The notes under the pieces: generated by a model
Seen by the model: the letters and a program-made list of their open reading frames with translations, nothing else
Database searches by the model: none
Told to the model about the DNA's origin: nothing
DNA from: Phenylobacterium deserti
GTDB taxonomy: Bacteria; Pseudomonadota; Alphaproteobacteria; Caulobacterales; Caulobacteraceae
DNA: 64,000 bases
Direction: 5' to 3'
Assembly (NCBI GenBank): GCA_945883235.1
Contig: CAMCXF010000007.1
Location: forward strand, 62,001 to 126,000
Made by a program: the position numbers and the translations under genes
Part shown: piece by piece, positions 8,534 through 16,384 of the stretch
How the letters are laid out: each line of letters begins with the position of its first letter
Numbering within the stretch: the stretch's first letter is position 1

Positions 8534-9112
8534 ATGTTCAAGAAGCTCTATGACTGGATCATGGCCCTGGCCCGATCCCGCAACGCGCCCTGGGCCTTGG
8601 CCATTGTCTCTTTCACGGAAAGCTCGTTCTTCCCGATCCCGCCTGACGTAATGCTGGCACCGATGGTGGCCGCCCGTCCCAACAAAGCGTTCGTCTATGC
8701 CGGCATCTGTACCGCCGCTTCGGTCGTCGGCGGTCTGCTTGGCTATGCAATTGGTGTCTACCTGGAGCCGGTGGGGCAGGCCATCCTCAGCCTGTTCGGC
8801 CACTCGGATGGGCGGGCGCAGTTCCAGGCCTGGTTCGACCAGTTCGGTCTCTGGGTCATCCTGGCGAAGGGGGTCACACCAATCCCCTACAAACTGGTGA
8901 CGATCACTGCCGGCTTCGCGCGGTTTGACCTGTTTACTTTCATGTGGGCCTCGGTCCTTACCCGAGGCATCCGGTTCTTCGCCGTTGCCGCGGTGCTGAA
9001 GTTCTACGGACCGCAATTGCTGGAAGAGTTTGAAAAGCGCATCAATCTCTATGCCATCCTGGGCCTGGTCGTGTTGGTTGGTGGGTTCGTGGCGATCAAG
9101 TATTTTGGCTGA
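8534..9112 (+). CDS. YqaA/DedA-type membrane protein (VTT domain)
   Basis: A 192-residue integral membrane protein of the YqaA branch of the DedA/VTT superfamily. Recognisable features are the re-entrant-type SFTESSFFPIPPDVMLAPMV segment, a glycine-rich membrane helix VVGGLLGYAIGVYLEP, and the conserved FAKGVTPIPYK-like motif LAKGVTPIPYKLVTITAGFA. Known relatives are implicated in lipid translocation or membrane homeostasis; the role here is inferred only from the family. It is divergent from hppD and begins a plus-strand run with the DsbB-like gene 30 bases downstream. Confidence 0.88.
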   Translation: MFKKLYDWIMALARSRNAPWALAIVSFTESSFFPIPPDVMLAPMVAARPNKAFVYAGICTAASVVGGLLGYAIGVYLEPVGQAILSLFGHSDGRAQFQAWFDQFGLWVILAKGVTPIPYKLVTITAGFARFDLFTFMWASVLTRGIRFFAVAAVLKFYGPQLLEEFEKRINLYAILGLVVLVGGFVAIKYFG

Positions 9113-9142
9113 CGGCGGGTTTGGGACCATAACATCAGGCAG

Positions 9143-9658
9143 ATGATCGACGCTCTCCGACCCTTCCTGGAACGCTGGCGGCTTTGCGCTGTCGTGATCG
9201 CCGCGGCCATGCTGGCGACGGCTCACGCCTTCGAGACGTTTGGCGGACTGGCACCTTGCACGCTCTGCCTCAGGCAGCGCGAGGTCTACTGGGCAATCCT
9301 GGGCCTGGGCCTGGTCTCCATGGTGGTTGTACGGATGCCGGGGGGACCACGCTGGCGGCAGGCCACTTGCTGGGCCCTGGCGGCGCTCTTTCTGCTGAGC
9401 GGCGGCGTGGCTTTGTATCACGCCGGCGCCGAATGGAAATTCTGGCCGGGGCCACAGGCGTGCGCCTCGGGAGACACCACGGTGACCGCGGCCGACATGG
9501 CCGCGTTCCTGGGCGGCGAAAAGGTAAAACCTCCGGCCTGCGACCAGGCACCCTGGGTGTTCGCCGGTCTGTCAATGGCCGGGTGGAACGCGGCGCTGTC
9601 GCTGGTGTTCGCCGGCATCAGCGCGAGCGCGGCGCTGCGGGAACGGAGCAAGCGCTGA
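9143..9658 (+). CDS. dsbB: Disulfide bond formation protein B-like
   Basis: A DsbB-family quinone-linked oxidoreductase (171 residues, four membrane helices) that would reoxidise periplasmic DsbA. The first redox pair is the CTLC of LAPCTLCLRQREVYW, immediately after helix 1. The periplasmic loop holds a second pair of Cys (in PQACASGD and KPPACDQAPW). Helix 4 follows as FAGLSMAGWNAALSLVFAG. No dsbA is visible nearby. The stop codon overlaps the start of coq7 by one base, so the two are likely co-transcribed. Confidence 0.85.
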   Translation: MIDALRPFLERWRLCAVVIAAAMLATAHAFETFGGLAPCTLCLRQREVYWAILGLGLVSMVVVRMPGGPRWRQATCWALAALFLLSGGVALYHAGAEWKFWPGPQACASGDTTVTAADMAAFLGGEKVKPPACDQAPWVFAGLSMAGWNAALSLVFAGISASAALRERSKR

Positions 9659-10218
9659 TGGACAAGCCAATCCCGCCCCGGCCCGGCCGTGGTGCCACGT
9701 CGGCGCGACTGGCCGAAATCCTGCGCGTTGACCACGCCGGCGAACTGGCCGCCGTCCAGATCTATCGTGGCCAGAAGGCCGTCTTCGGAGCCACGCCGGG
9801 ACCAGGCCGCATCGCAGGCCAGATGGCCGAAATGGAGGCACAGGAGGCGGCGCACCTGGCCCGTTTCGACAGCTTGCTGACCGAACACCGCGTACGTCCG
9901 ACCGTGATGGCCCCGTTCTGGCGGCTGGCCGGGTTTGCGCTGGGCGCCGGGACGGCGTTGCTGGGCGAAAAGGCTGCGCATGCCTGCACTGAAGCCGTCG
10001 AAACGGTGATCGAGGCGCACTATGCTGCCCAGATCGAGGAACTGGCGGACCGCGACCCCGCGCTGGCAGCAGAACTGTCAACGTTCCGCGACGAGGAACT
10101 GGCCCACCGCGACCTGGCCATTGAGGAAGGAGCGCACTCCGCGCCCGGATATGCCCTGCTGGGCGCGGTTATCCGCACCGGATGTCGCGCCGCGATCCGG
10201 ATCAGCGAGAAGCTTTGA
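9658..10218 (+). CDS. coq7: Demethoxyubiquinone hydroxylase (Coq7)
   Basis: Coq7, a di-iron ferritin-like monooxygenase of 186 residues that performs the last hydroxylation in ubiquinone synthesis. The duplicated ligand helices are clear: ILRVDHAGELAAVQIYRGQ, EMEAQEAAHLARFD, CTEAVETVIEAHYAAQIEEL and FRDEELAHRDLAIEEGA provide the Glu and ExxH ligands. An amphipathic hydrophobic segment FALGAGTALLGEKAA would sit on the membrane. The ATG overlaps the dsbB-like stop by one base. A stem-loop follows the stop at 10232-10265. Confidence 0.93.
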   Translation: MDKPIPPRPGRGATSARLAEILRVDHAGELAAVQIYRGQKAVFGATPGPGRIAGQMAEMEAQEAAHLARFDSLLTEHRVRPTVMAPFWRLAGFALGAGTALLGEKAAHACTEAVETVIEAHYAAQIEELADRDPALAAELSTFRDEELAHRDLAIEEGAHSAPGYALLGAVIRTGCRAAIRISEKL

Positions 10219-10231
10219 TCACGATCCTTGA

Positions 10232-10265
10232 GGCGACTCGAAAAAACTTCCGCTAAAGAGTCGCC
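10232..10265. other. Stem-loop downstream of coq7
   Basis: GGCGACTC and GAGTCGCC form an 8-bp perfect stem around an 18-base A-rich loop. No T-run follows, so it is a weak candidate terminator or an RNA-stabilising 3' structure for the dsbB-coq7 transcript. Confidence 0.4.
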
Positions 10266-10276
10266 AGACGTACAAA

Positions 10277-10291
10277 GTTCTGCGTTTGTTC
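10277..10291 (+). promoter_or_regulatory. SOS (LexA) box of alphaproteobacterial type
   Basis: GTTC-TGCGTTT-GTTC matches the alphaproteobacterial LexA operator GTTC-N7-GTTC exactly. It ends 18 bases before the start codon of the 94-residue CxC protein and just before its AAGGAG ribosome site. By composition one or two such matches are expected by chance in 64 kb on both strands, so the promoter position is the main support. Confidence 0.55.
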
Positions 10292-10309
10292 GCATCAAGG
10301 AGTCGGATC

Positions 10310-10594
10310 ATGGCGGACGGAAGCAGACAACTGGCGGGGAGCATGGCGTTCGGAGAGGCGCGCCTCGGCTGGGCAACGGCGGCGCGGTCCAGCCTCTGGG
10401 CGCGGTGTGGTTGCGGGCGGGAAGCGGCGATCAACCCAAGGCCCTGGATCGCCCAGGGCCTGAGCAGACAGATGCTGTTCGAACTGGAGGATCGCCTGCG
10501 CTGCACCTGCGGTGCCCGGCGCGCAGAGCTTGAAATCCGTGGGCTGGCAGAAGCCCCCGGCGCAGGCGCCGGGGGAATTCACGTCTTTCGTTAG
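10310..10594 (+). CDS. Small CxC/CxC (putative zinc-binding) protein with SOS box
   Basis: A 94-residue protein of unknown function. Cys33 and Cys35 (RCGCG) and Cys65 and Cys67 (RCTCG) form two C-x-C pairs 30 residues apart, a layout that suggests a zinc-ribbon-like fold. Between them is NPRPWIAQGLSRQMLFELED, predicted helical. Start ATG 10310 was chosen for AAGGAG at ideal spacing; an earlier in-frame ATG lies inside the SOS box. The upstream GTTC-N7-GTTC box suggests LexA control and DNA-damage induction (inference). The 3' end overlaps the convergent PEP-CTERM gene by 4 bp. Confidence 0.78.
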   Translation: MADGSRQLAGSMAFGEARLGWATAARSSLWARCGCGREAAINPRPWIAQGLSRQMLFELEDRLRCTCGARRAELEIRGLAEAPGAGAGGIHVFR

Positions 10595-11388
10595 GCGGCG
10601 ACGCCCGGTGACATCAGACGGCGGCGACGCAGCATGGCACCGATGGCCGCAAATCCACCAATCATCATCGCCCAGGTCGCAGGCTCAGGTACGGCCGCAA
10701 TCACGAAGGACTGGGTCCCGCGAGCGCCCGGATAGATGGTCGGGGTGATGAACGTGAAGCTGGATCTGATCGGTCCGTAATTGCCAACAAAGAAACTTTG
10801 GTAGTTGGCACCTGACAGGTTGTCGATCAGGCCATCGAGGCCGGCACCGGTCACATTGCGACCTGAGGCCAGCTGCCAGATGGCACCCTGCACGGCGGCG
10901 AGACGATCATTTTTCGTATTGCCCGAAAGCAGAATATCCTTGGCCACCAATGTTCCGTAGTTGGCCAGGACGCCAATCTTCGTAACGTTCGCAACGCCAA
11001 GACCCGCCGGCCCTGCATAGTGATTGGTTTGACCGTTTACGTTGGAATCGTAGGTCAAGGCATTGGCATCTGTATAGGTCAAATCCGGCGAGTAGTTGCC
11101 CAATGAAATGTGGTGGTAGATGTCGACGCAAAACGCCACCAAGTCCACGAAGCCGGGCCCGTTCGCACCATAAGTGCCATCGAAAAGAATTGGACCTGCC
11201 CAGACGTTGCCGAGACCTGAAATGTTCAGTGTCCGATGATTAGGCATGTCGCCGCGATCCAGGATGTAGGTGGTCGCCGCGTTCGCAGGGACCGAGGACA
11301 GCACGAATGCTGCAGCCAGGGCCGGCAAGGCGAATTTGAAAATGCCGGCAGACTTGGGTCGCATCGCTTGTGCTTCAGTTTGATACAC
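10591..11388 (-). CDS. PEPxxWA-CTERM sorting-signal surface protein
   Basis: A secreted protein of 265 residues. An N-terminal signal peptide (hydrophobic core FALPALAAAFVLSS, cleavage near ANA) and a C-terminal sorting signal PEPATWAMMIGGFAAIGAML followed by RRRR define the PEPxxWA-CTERM class. Exosortase/archaeosortase-type processing at the inner membrane is expected. The middle, rich in Asn/Gly/Thr (residues ~40-235), is not a domain I can name; it includes a FVDLVAFCVDIYHHI segment common in such proteins. GTG 11388 is chosen because GAGGA precedes it; ATG at 11364 is the alternative. No exosortase gene is in the window. Confidence 0.88.
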   Translation of the reverse strand: MYQTEAQAMRPKSAGIFKFALPALAAAFVLSSVPANAATTYILDRGDMPNHRTLNISGLGNVWAGPILFDGTYGANGPGFVDLVAFCVDIYHHISLGNYSPDLTYTDANALTYDSNVNGQTNHYAGPAGLGVANVTKIGVLANYGTLVAKDILLSGNTKNDRLAAVQGAIWQLASGRNVTGAGLDGLIDNLSGANYQSFFVGNYGPIRSSFTFITPTIYPGARGTQSFVIAAVPEPATWAMMIGGFAAIGAMLRRRRLMSPGVAA

Positions 11389-11423
11389 GTTGGGTCCTCA
11401 CTACGCTTTACAGGGTACAAGTT

Positions 11424-11439
11424 CGCAATTCTCAGGCCA
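11424..11439 (-). promoter_or_regulatory. Sigma-54-type (-24/-12) promoter for the PEP-CTERM gene
   Basis: Read on the minus strand the sequence is TGGCCTG-AGAA-TTGCG, matching the RpoN consensus TGGCnnG-N4-TTGC. Transcription would start about 12 bases downstream (~11412), placing GAGGA and the GTG start 15-25 bases into the transcript. PEP-CTERM genes in other bacteria are known to be linked to RpoN and PrsK/PrsR control; extending that to this gene is inference. Confidence 0.55.
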
Positions 11440-11811
11440 GCTGGACTCGTACAGCAACAACTTGATTGAATCGTTGATGACCCAATAGCGTGATCACAAG
11501 AGCCTGCAACTCCATTCCCCTGGATGGCGAGTTTTACAATCGTCTCGCGCGAACTCTTGGACGGTCGATGCGGAATTGCGTCGCAGGAATGTGGCGGGGT
11601 CGAGATGACGGTGCCGCACCTCGCGGCAAGAAGCCCTTTGATTGTAATTGGGCTTTCTGGCCCCTGCCCGCCGAATTCTGGTCGTACATCAGTCCGCAGA
11701 TCCCATAAATCTCACTTCCCATCTATCGGCACAAACCATGCCACTATATAGCAATGGACGGGGCGCTTCCCGCGCGGTGAAAAGCCGGCACGGAAGCCCG
11801 GGAGGATGTAG
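11440..11811. other. Intergenic region between PEP-CTERM gene and sulfatase operon
   Basis: This 370-bp gap holds the upstream activator region of the PEP-CTERM promoter and the promoter of the sulfatase operon. Short open frames here lack ribosome sites and family features. A 6-bp inverted repeat (GCTTCC..GGAAGC, near 11765-11793) precedes the sulfatase start. I see no RNA gene. Confidence 0.45.
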
Positions 11812-13491
11812 ATGAAGATGCGGGCCTGGCTGCTGGGCGCAGCTGTCGTCACAACTGTCGCCATCGGCGGTGCCTATTTGAACCGCGCGACCATCCTGTC
11901 GATGATCGCACAATCCAGGTTGCCTCACGTCGAGCCCAATCGGGATGTCACCTGGGCCACCGGACCCTCGGCCGCTCCGTCCGGCGACCGCCCTCCGAAC
12001 GTGATCTTCATTCTGGCCGACGATCTGGGATATAATGATATCACGTTCAATGGCGGCGGAATCGCCAATGGCGCGGTTCCGACCCCCAACATTGATGCCC
12101 TCGGCAAGGAAGGCGTGAATTTCGCCGCCGGTTATGCGGGCAACGCCACCTGCGCACCGTCCCGCGCCGCGCTGATGACCGGACGCTACGCCACCCGTTT
12201 CGGCTTCGAATTCACCCCGGCCCCGGTCGCGTTCGAGCGCATGGTCGGCACCGCGTCTGAACCCGGCGCGATCCACAAGCCCAGATTCTTCAAGGACAGG
12301 CTGAAGGACATGCCCGAGGGCAGCACGGCAGCGTCGTCAGGCGCTGTGAACACGCTCAGCGTGCCGACCGGCGAAATCACCATCGCCGAAGTCCTCAAGG
12401 CTCGTGGATACCACACCGTACATCTGGGAAAATGGCATCTCGGCGGCAAGGAGGGCTCCCGTCCCGAGCAACAGGGCTTCGACGAGAGTCTGGGCTTCAT
12501 TTCCGGCGCCTCCATGTTCCTGCCCGAGAAGGACAAGACCGTCGTCAACGCCAAGCAGCCCTGGGATCCGATCGACCGCTTCCTGTGGCCCAACCTGCCC
12601 TACGCGGTGCAGTTCAACGGCTCGTCGATGTTCGCGCCAAAGGGCTACATGACCGACTATCTGACCGATCAGGCGGTGGCCTCGATCAAAGCCAACAGGA
12701 ACCGACCCTTCTTCATGTATTTCGCGCCGAACGCGATCCACACACCGCTGCAGGCCAAGAACGAAGACTACGACGCCCTGCCGCAGATCAAGGATCATCG
12801 CCTGCGGGTGTACGGCGCCATGGCGCGGAACCTGGATGCCAATGTCGGCCGCATCCTGCAGACCCTGAAGGACGAGGGCCTGGACCAGAACACCCTGATC
12901 GTGTTCACCAGCGACAATGGCGGCGCCGGTTACATCGGCCTGCCTGACGTCAACAAGCCCTATCGCGGCTTCAAGTCGACCTTCTTCGAGGGGGGCATCC
13001 ACACACCGTTCTTCATGCGCTGGCCGGGCACGATCGCGCCCGGAACGCGGTTCCCCTATCCTGTCGGCCACGTGGACCTGTTTGCCACGGCGGCGGGCGC
13101 GGCGAAGGCCAGTGTGCCGACTGACCGCAAGATCGACGGGGTAGACCTGCTGCCCTATGTACAGGGCCGCGCCAAGGGCCGCCCGCACCAGACGATGTTC
13201 TGGCGTTCCGGACAGTACAAGGTGGTCCGCGACGGGGATTGGAAGCTGCAATCCAATGAGTCGCGCAACAAGGTCTGGCTCTACAATCTGGCTGTCGACC
13301 CCACCGAACGCAACGATCTGTCCAGGGCCGACCCGGCGCGGACACAGGCCTTGCTGGCCATGCTGAAGACCCAGGACGCAGAAACCGCCAAACCGATGTG
13401 GCCCTCGCTGCTGCAGGGACCCGTCATGATCGACAAACCTAGTGGCGTGAAGCAGGCGGCGGCAGACGAATACATCCTGTGGGATAACTGA
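11812..13491 (+). CDS. Type I (formylglycine-dependent) sulfatase
   Basis: An arylsulfatase-family hydrolase (559 residues) with an N-terminal membrane segment or signal (residues ~4-22). The formylglycine site is Cys114 in C-A-P-S-R followed by AALMTGRY, the Cys-type motif recognised by FGE. Metal ligands are probably Asp70/Asp71 in ILADDLGYND. Further family motifs are HLGKWHLGG and VFTSDNGGAG. The substrate (sulfate ester or sulfonated compound) is unknown. GGGAGG precedes the ATG. An FGE homologue at 30771 could activate it. It is the first gene of an operon with the hydrolase at 13517 and the membrane protein at 14515. Confidence 0.93.
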   Translation: MKMRAWLLGAAVVTTVAIGGAYLNRATILSMIAQSRLPHVEPNRDVTWATGPSAAPSGDRPPNVIFILADDLGYNDITFNGGGIANGAVPTPNIDALGKEGVNFAAGYAGNATCAPSRAALMTGRYATRFGFEFTPAPVAFERMVGTASEPGAIHKPRFFKDRLKDMPEGSTAASSGAVNTLSVPTGEITIAEVLKARGYHTVHLGKWHLGGKEGSRPEQQGFDESLGFISGASMFLPEKDKTVVNAKQPWDPIDRFLWPNLPYAVQFNGSSMFAPKGYMTDYLTDQAVASIKANRNRPFFMYFAPNAIHTPLQAKNEDYDALPQIKDHRLRVYGAMARNLDANVGRILQTLKDEGLDQNTLIVFTSDNGGAGYIGLPDVNKPYRGFKSTFFEGGIHTPFFMRWPGTIAPGTRFPYPVGHVDLFATAAGAAKASVPTDRKIDGVDLLPYVQGRAKGRPHQTMFWRSGQYKVVRDGDWKLQSNESRNKVWLYNLAVDPTERNDLSRADPARTQALLAMLKTQDAETAKPMWPSLLQGPVMIDKPSGVKQAAADEYILWDN

Positions 13492-13516
13492 TCGAACAGG
13501 TTCCGGAAGCAACCTC

Positions 13517-14518
13517 ATGGCTCATATCCTGACCACCGCGGATGGCGTCGCGTTCCTGCGTACGCCGGAGTCACACTTCGCCGACCTTCCCGACTTTGCC
13601 CATCCGCCGTCGTTCCTCGATATCGACGGGTTGCGGATGCACTATCTTGATGTCGGGCCGCGCGACGGACCGGCGGCGCTGCTGATGCACGGGATGCCCA
13701 CGTGGAGCTTCCTCAATCGCGGCATCATCGCTCGACTGACCGCCGCGGGCTGGCGTTGCATTGCCGCCGACCATTTTGGTTTTGGCCGTTCCGACAAGCC
13801 GCTGGAGGATGACTGGTACTCCATCGCCAGGCATACCGCCGCCCACCGAACCCTGATCGAGCACCTGGATCTGCAGGACATTACCCTCTTCTGCCAGGAC
13901 TGGGGCGGTCCGATCGGCCTGGCCCAGGCCGCCGAGATGCCCGAGCGCTTCGCCCGTCTGGTGGTGATGAACACCTGGCTCCACCATCAGGGGTACGGCT
14001 ATTCCCCGGCGATCCACCGCTGGAACGCGGGCTGGCAGCCGGACGGCATGTTCGTCGCCAACATCCCCGAACGGCTCACCCTGGGCTGGTTCATGATGAT
14101 CTCGCTCGGTCACATGAGCGCCAAGGACATGTTCACGATCATCCAAGAGGGGATCTACCCGCCGCTCTCGCCCGAGGCTGACGCCGTGCGTCGAGGTTAT
14201 GACGCGCCATTCGAAGGGCTGGGCCGGGCCGGACACGCCGGCCCACGGCGGTTCCCGCTCAGCCTCCCATTCACCAACCCGGAAGGTGGCAATGCTATCG
14301 CACAGCAGCGCCACTTCGACACTTTGCTCAATTGGAAAAAGCCGGTTCACTTCATCTGGGGCGGCACCGACAACATCTTCACCGAAGCCTGGGGCCGCCA
14401 ATGGGCGGGACGGTTCCCGCAGGCGACGTTCGACCTGCTGCCAGATGCCGGCCATTTCCTGCAGGACACCCACGGCGACGCCATCGCCGACCTGTTCTTT
14501 GAGAGGATCGCCGGGTGA
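13517..14518 (+). CDS. Haloalkane dehalogenase-like alpha/beta-hydrolase
   Basis: An alpha/beta-hydrolase of the haloalkane dehalogenase/epoxide hydrolase group, 333 residues. The nucleophile is Asp128 followed by Trp129 in FCQDWGG, the halide-side Trp of dehalogenases, and the general base is His313 in DAGHFLQ. The oxyanion-loop motif reads HGMPTWSFLNR. The position where true dehalogenases have Glu or Asn (HGEP/HGNP) is Met60, so dehalogenase activity is uncertain. It follows the sulfatase by 25 bases and overlaps the next gene by 4 bp. It is distinct from the second dehalogenase at 15376. Confidence 0.82.
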   Translation: MAHILTTADGVAFLRTPESHFADLPDFAHPPSFLDIDGLRMHYLDVGPRDGPAALLMHGMPTWSFLNRGIIARLTAAGWRCIAADHFGFGRSDKPLEDDWYSIARHTAAHRTLIEHLDLQDITLFCQDWGGPIGLAQAAEMPERFARLVVMNTWLHHQGYGYSPAIHRWNAGWQPDGMFVANIPERLTLGWFMMISLGHMSAKDMFTIIQEGIYPPLSPEADAVRRGYDAPFEGLGRAGHAGPRRFPLSLPFTNPEGGNAIAQQRHFDTLLNWKKPVHFIWGGTDNIFTEAWGRQWAGRFPQATFDLLPDAGHFLQDTHGDAIADLFFERIAG

Positions 14519-14952
14519 GCTTCCTGCCACCTTCGACCAACGCCGAATATCGCGGCACCGGGGCCTCAGCCTGGTTCCTGACGTTTGCCGCGGTCATGAC
14601 CCTGGTTCCCGGGATGATCCACAGCTTCCTGCCCGATGGCGGCGCCGGGGTGATTGCGGGCCTCGACATGGGCGATCGTCGCGATCTGGTGATCGGCCTG
14701 TTCCGCTGGGAGGGTTCAACGCAGATCGCCATGGGCATTGCGATGCTGGTGGTTTCGCTACGATACCGGCCGTTGACGCCGCTGTTCCTGGCGCTGATCG
14801 TCGTCGAGCGCGGCCTAATGTCCCTGCACGGCTGGATCCTGTCGCCACCGATCACTGGCCATCACCCGCCCGCGCATTACGCCAGCCCGGTCACCGTCGT
14901 GCTGGCGCTGTTGTTTTTGGCCCTGTCGCTGCGCGGTCGCCGCGTCGCCTAG
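14515..14952 (+). CDS. Four-helix hypothetical membrane protein
   Basis: A 145-residue integral membrane protein with about four hydrophobic helices (around residues 20-40, 63-83, 88-105 and 122-140). I do not recognise the family. It starts at GTG, overlapping the preceding dehalogenase-like gene by 4 bp (GTGA), so it is the third gene of the sulfatase operon. Conserved-looking features are FRWEGSTQIAMGIAMLVV and a periplasmic or cytoplasmic loop SPPITGHHPPAHYASP rich in His and Pro. Function unknown. Its 3' end overlaps the convergent DUF1330 gene by 4 bp. Confidence 0.72.
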   Translation: MSFLPPSTNAEYRGTGASAWFLTFAAVMTLVPGMIHSFLPDGGAGVIAGLDMGDRRDLVIGLFRWEGSTQIAMGIAMLVVSLRYRPLTPLFLALIVVERGLMSLHGWILSPPITGHHPPAHYASPVTVVLALLFLALSLRGRRVA

Positions 14953-15365
14953 AAGCCCGCGCCAGGCTTGGTTCGGATGTTGAGTTGACCCGCCAGTCCC
15001 GCCTTACGGTGATGCTCGATGGCGTGCATCGCGGGCGACATGGCCATTTCGCGGAACGCCGCCAGCGACGGATATTCGGCCAGGGCGACCATGTCCCAGA
15101 GGTCCTCGACCTCGCCCAGTAGCAGGCCGGTGACGTCGCCGGAGTAGCGCACCTTGCCGCCCAGGCCCTCGACCAGCTTGCGCACTTCCTCGCCGTAGCG
15201 GGCATAAGCCTCAGCACCGCTGAGGTCGGGCTCGGAGCCGTCCGCGTACTCGGCCTTGGCCTTGAACTTCAGCAGGTTGACCATCACGAAGGGCCCATTC
15301 TCGGTCCCGCCGAAGAAGGCCATGGCCTGTTGCATGGGCGGAATGACGGCGTTCTCGACCTTCAT
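14949..15365 (-). CDS. DUF1330-family protein
   Basis: A 138-residue protein with a dimeric alpha-beta barrel-type DUF1330 domain. The family pattern PFVMVNLLKFKAKAEYADG, then SGAEAYARYGEEVRKLVEG and VALAEYPSLAAFREMAMSP is plain. The biochemical role of DUF1330 proteins is not established. The gene follows the haloalkane dehalogenase by 10 bases with GAGGA before its ATG, so the two form one TetR-controlled unit. That suggests a role connected with the dehalogenase substrate or product, which is inference from context only. Confidence 0.85.
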   Translation of the reverse strand: MKVENAVIPPMQQAMAFFGGTENGPFVMVNLLKFKAKAEYADGSEPDLSGAEAYARYGEEVRKLVEGLGGKVRYSGDVTGLLLGEVEDLWDMVALAEYPSLAAFREMAMSPAMHAIEHHRKAGLAGQLNIRTKPGAGF

Positions 15366-15375
15366 GAGCGTGTCC

Positions 15376-16275
15376 TCAGCTACGGGCGATCAGGGCGTCG
15401 AGGATCTCGACGATATCGTTGGGGCAGTCTTCCTGCAGGAAGTGGCCGCCGCTCAGGGTCACGTGCGGTTGGCCCTTGGCGCCTGGAATGCGCGCCTGGA
15501 TCGGAATGTCGCCGCCCTTGCTGACGGGGTCATTGTCGCTGAAGGCGGTGACGACGGGTTTGGCAAACTGCTCCAGCACCTTCCAGGCGGCGATGTTCTC
15601 GGCCACCGACCCGTGTTCGGGCGTTACCGGCACCAGGGTCGGAAACTGGCGCGCGCCCTCCTTGAAGGTCTCGTCCGGAAACGGCGCATCATAGGCGGCA
15701 ACTTCGGCCTCGGTCAGGTTCCGCGTCGTGCCCATGTTGACGATGCCGCCGATCGGCATCTGTGGAACGTTCTGGCTGAACTCCAGCCAGTTCTTGAAGC
15801 CTTCGGACAAGCCGGTTCCCACAGGCATACCCGTGTTGGCAATCACCAGTCCGGCGAACCGCTCAGGGAAGGCGGCCACCAGGCGCAACCCGATCAGACC
15901 GCCCCAGTCCTGGCAGAACAGGCGCAGATTCTTCAGGTCGAGGCCGGTGAGCCATTGGCTCATCCAGGCCACGTGACGCTCATAGGTATAGTCCGTGCGT
16001 TTCGATGGCTTGTCGGAGCGGCCGAAGCCGATCAGGTCGGGGGCGATTACCCGATGCCCTTTGGCCACAAGCCCGGCGATGATGTTGCGGTAAAGATAGG
16101 CCCACGACGGTTCACCGTGCATGACCAGCACCGGAGCGCCGCCGCGCGGCCCCTCGTCGACGTAGTGAAGCCGCATCACCGTGCCGTCCGCGTCCGTAAT
16201 GTCGAAATATTTCGGCGCATAAGGCCAGTCGACCAGACCTTCGAAGCGGTCGTCAGGTGTTCTCAGAATCTGCAC
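15376..16275 (-). CDS. Haloalkane dehalogenase (HLD-I type)
   Basis: A haloalkane dehalogenase-type hydrolase of 299 residues that would cleave carbon-halogen bonds to an alcohol plus halide. Asp123-Trp124 in CQDWGG are nucleophile and halide-binding Trp; His278 in GGHFLQ is the base. The [14 protein letters not shown] motif (Glu after HG, Trp in the loop) is the HLD-I pattern seen in DhlA-type enzymes. The length of ~300 residues is usual. It starts at GTG with AGGGG upstream. A perfect 11-bp inverted repeat lies 20 bases upstream, and a TetR gene is divergent. DUF1330 follows in the same operon. Confidence 0.88.
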   Translation of the reverse strand: MQILRTPDDRFEGLVDWPYAPKYFDITDADGTVMRLHYVDEGPRGGAPVLVMHGEPSWAYLYRNIIAGLVAKGHRVIAPDLIGFGRSDKPSKRTDYTYERHVAWMSQWLTGLDLKNLRLFCQDWGGLIGLRLVAAFPERFAGLVIANTGMPVGTGLSEGFKNWLEFSQNVPQMPIGGIVNMGTTRNLTEAEVAAYDAPFPDETFKEGARQFPTLVPVTPEHGSVAENIAAWKVLEQFAKPVVTAFSDNDPVSKGGDIPIQARIPGAKGQPHVTLSGGHFLQEDCPNDIVEILDALIARS

Positions 16276-16295
16276 TTGGACAGCCCCTTGGTCCT

Positions 16296-16324
16296 ATATA
16301 GTGACACTAATAATGTCACTATAT
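16296..16324. promoter_or_regulatory. 29-bp operator for the divergent TetR/dehalogenase pair
   Basis: ATATAGTGACA and TGTCACTATAT are perfect 11-bp inverted arms separated by CTAATAA. The site lies 20-48 bases upstream of the dehalogenase GTG and 60 bases upstream of the divergent TetR ATG. This is the expected place for a TetR-family repressor to block both promoters. It is clearly AT-rich against the local background. Confidence 0.8.
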
Positions 16325-16384
16325 CCCGCCGTCAAGGCGTGACAGCCCCTCGACAGTCCGGGGCGTTTCAGGCGACATGAGATC

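Noticed and set aside
11490-11751. Short frames in the gap before the sulfatase
   Set aside because: No ribosome site, no motif, and non-coding-like composition.
13571-14530. Long minus-strand frame opposite the dehalogenase-like gene
   Set aside because: The plus strand has intact hydrolase motifs; the minus frame has no recognisable domain and is a GC-rich shadow.
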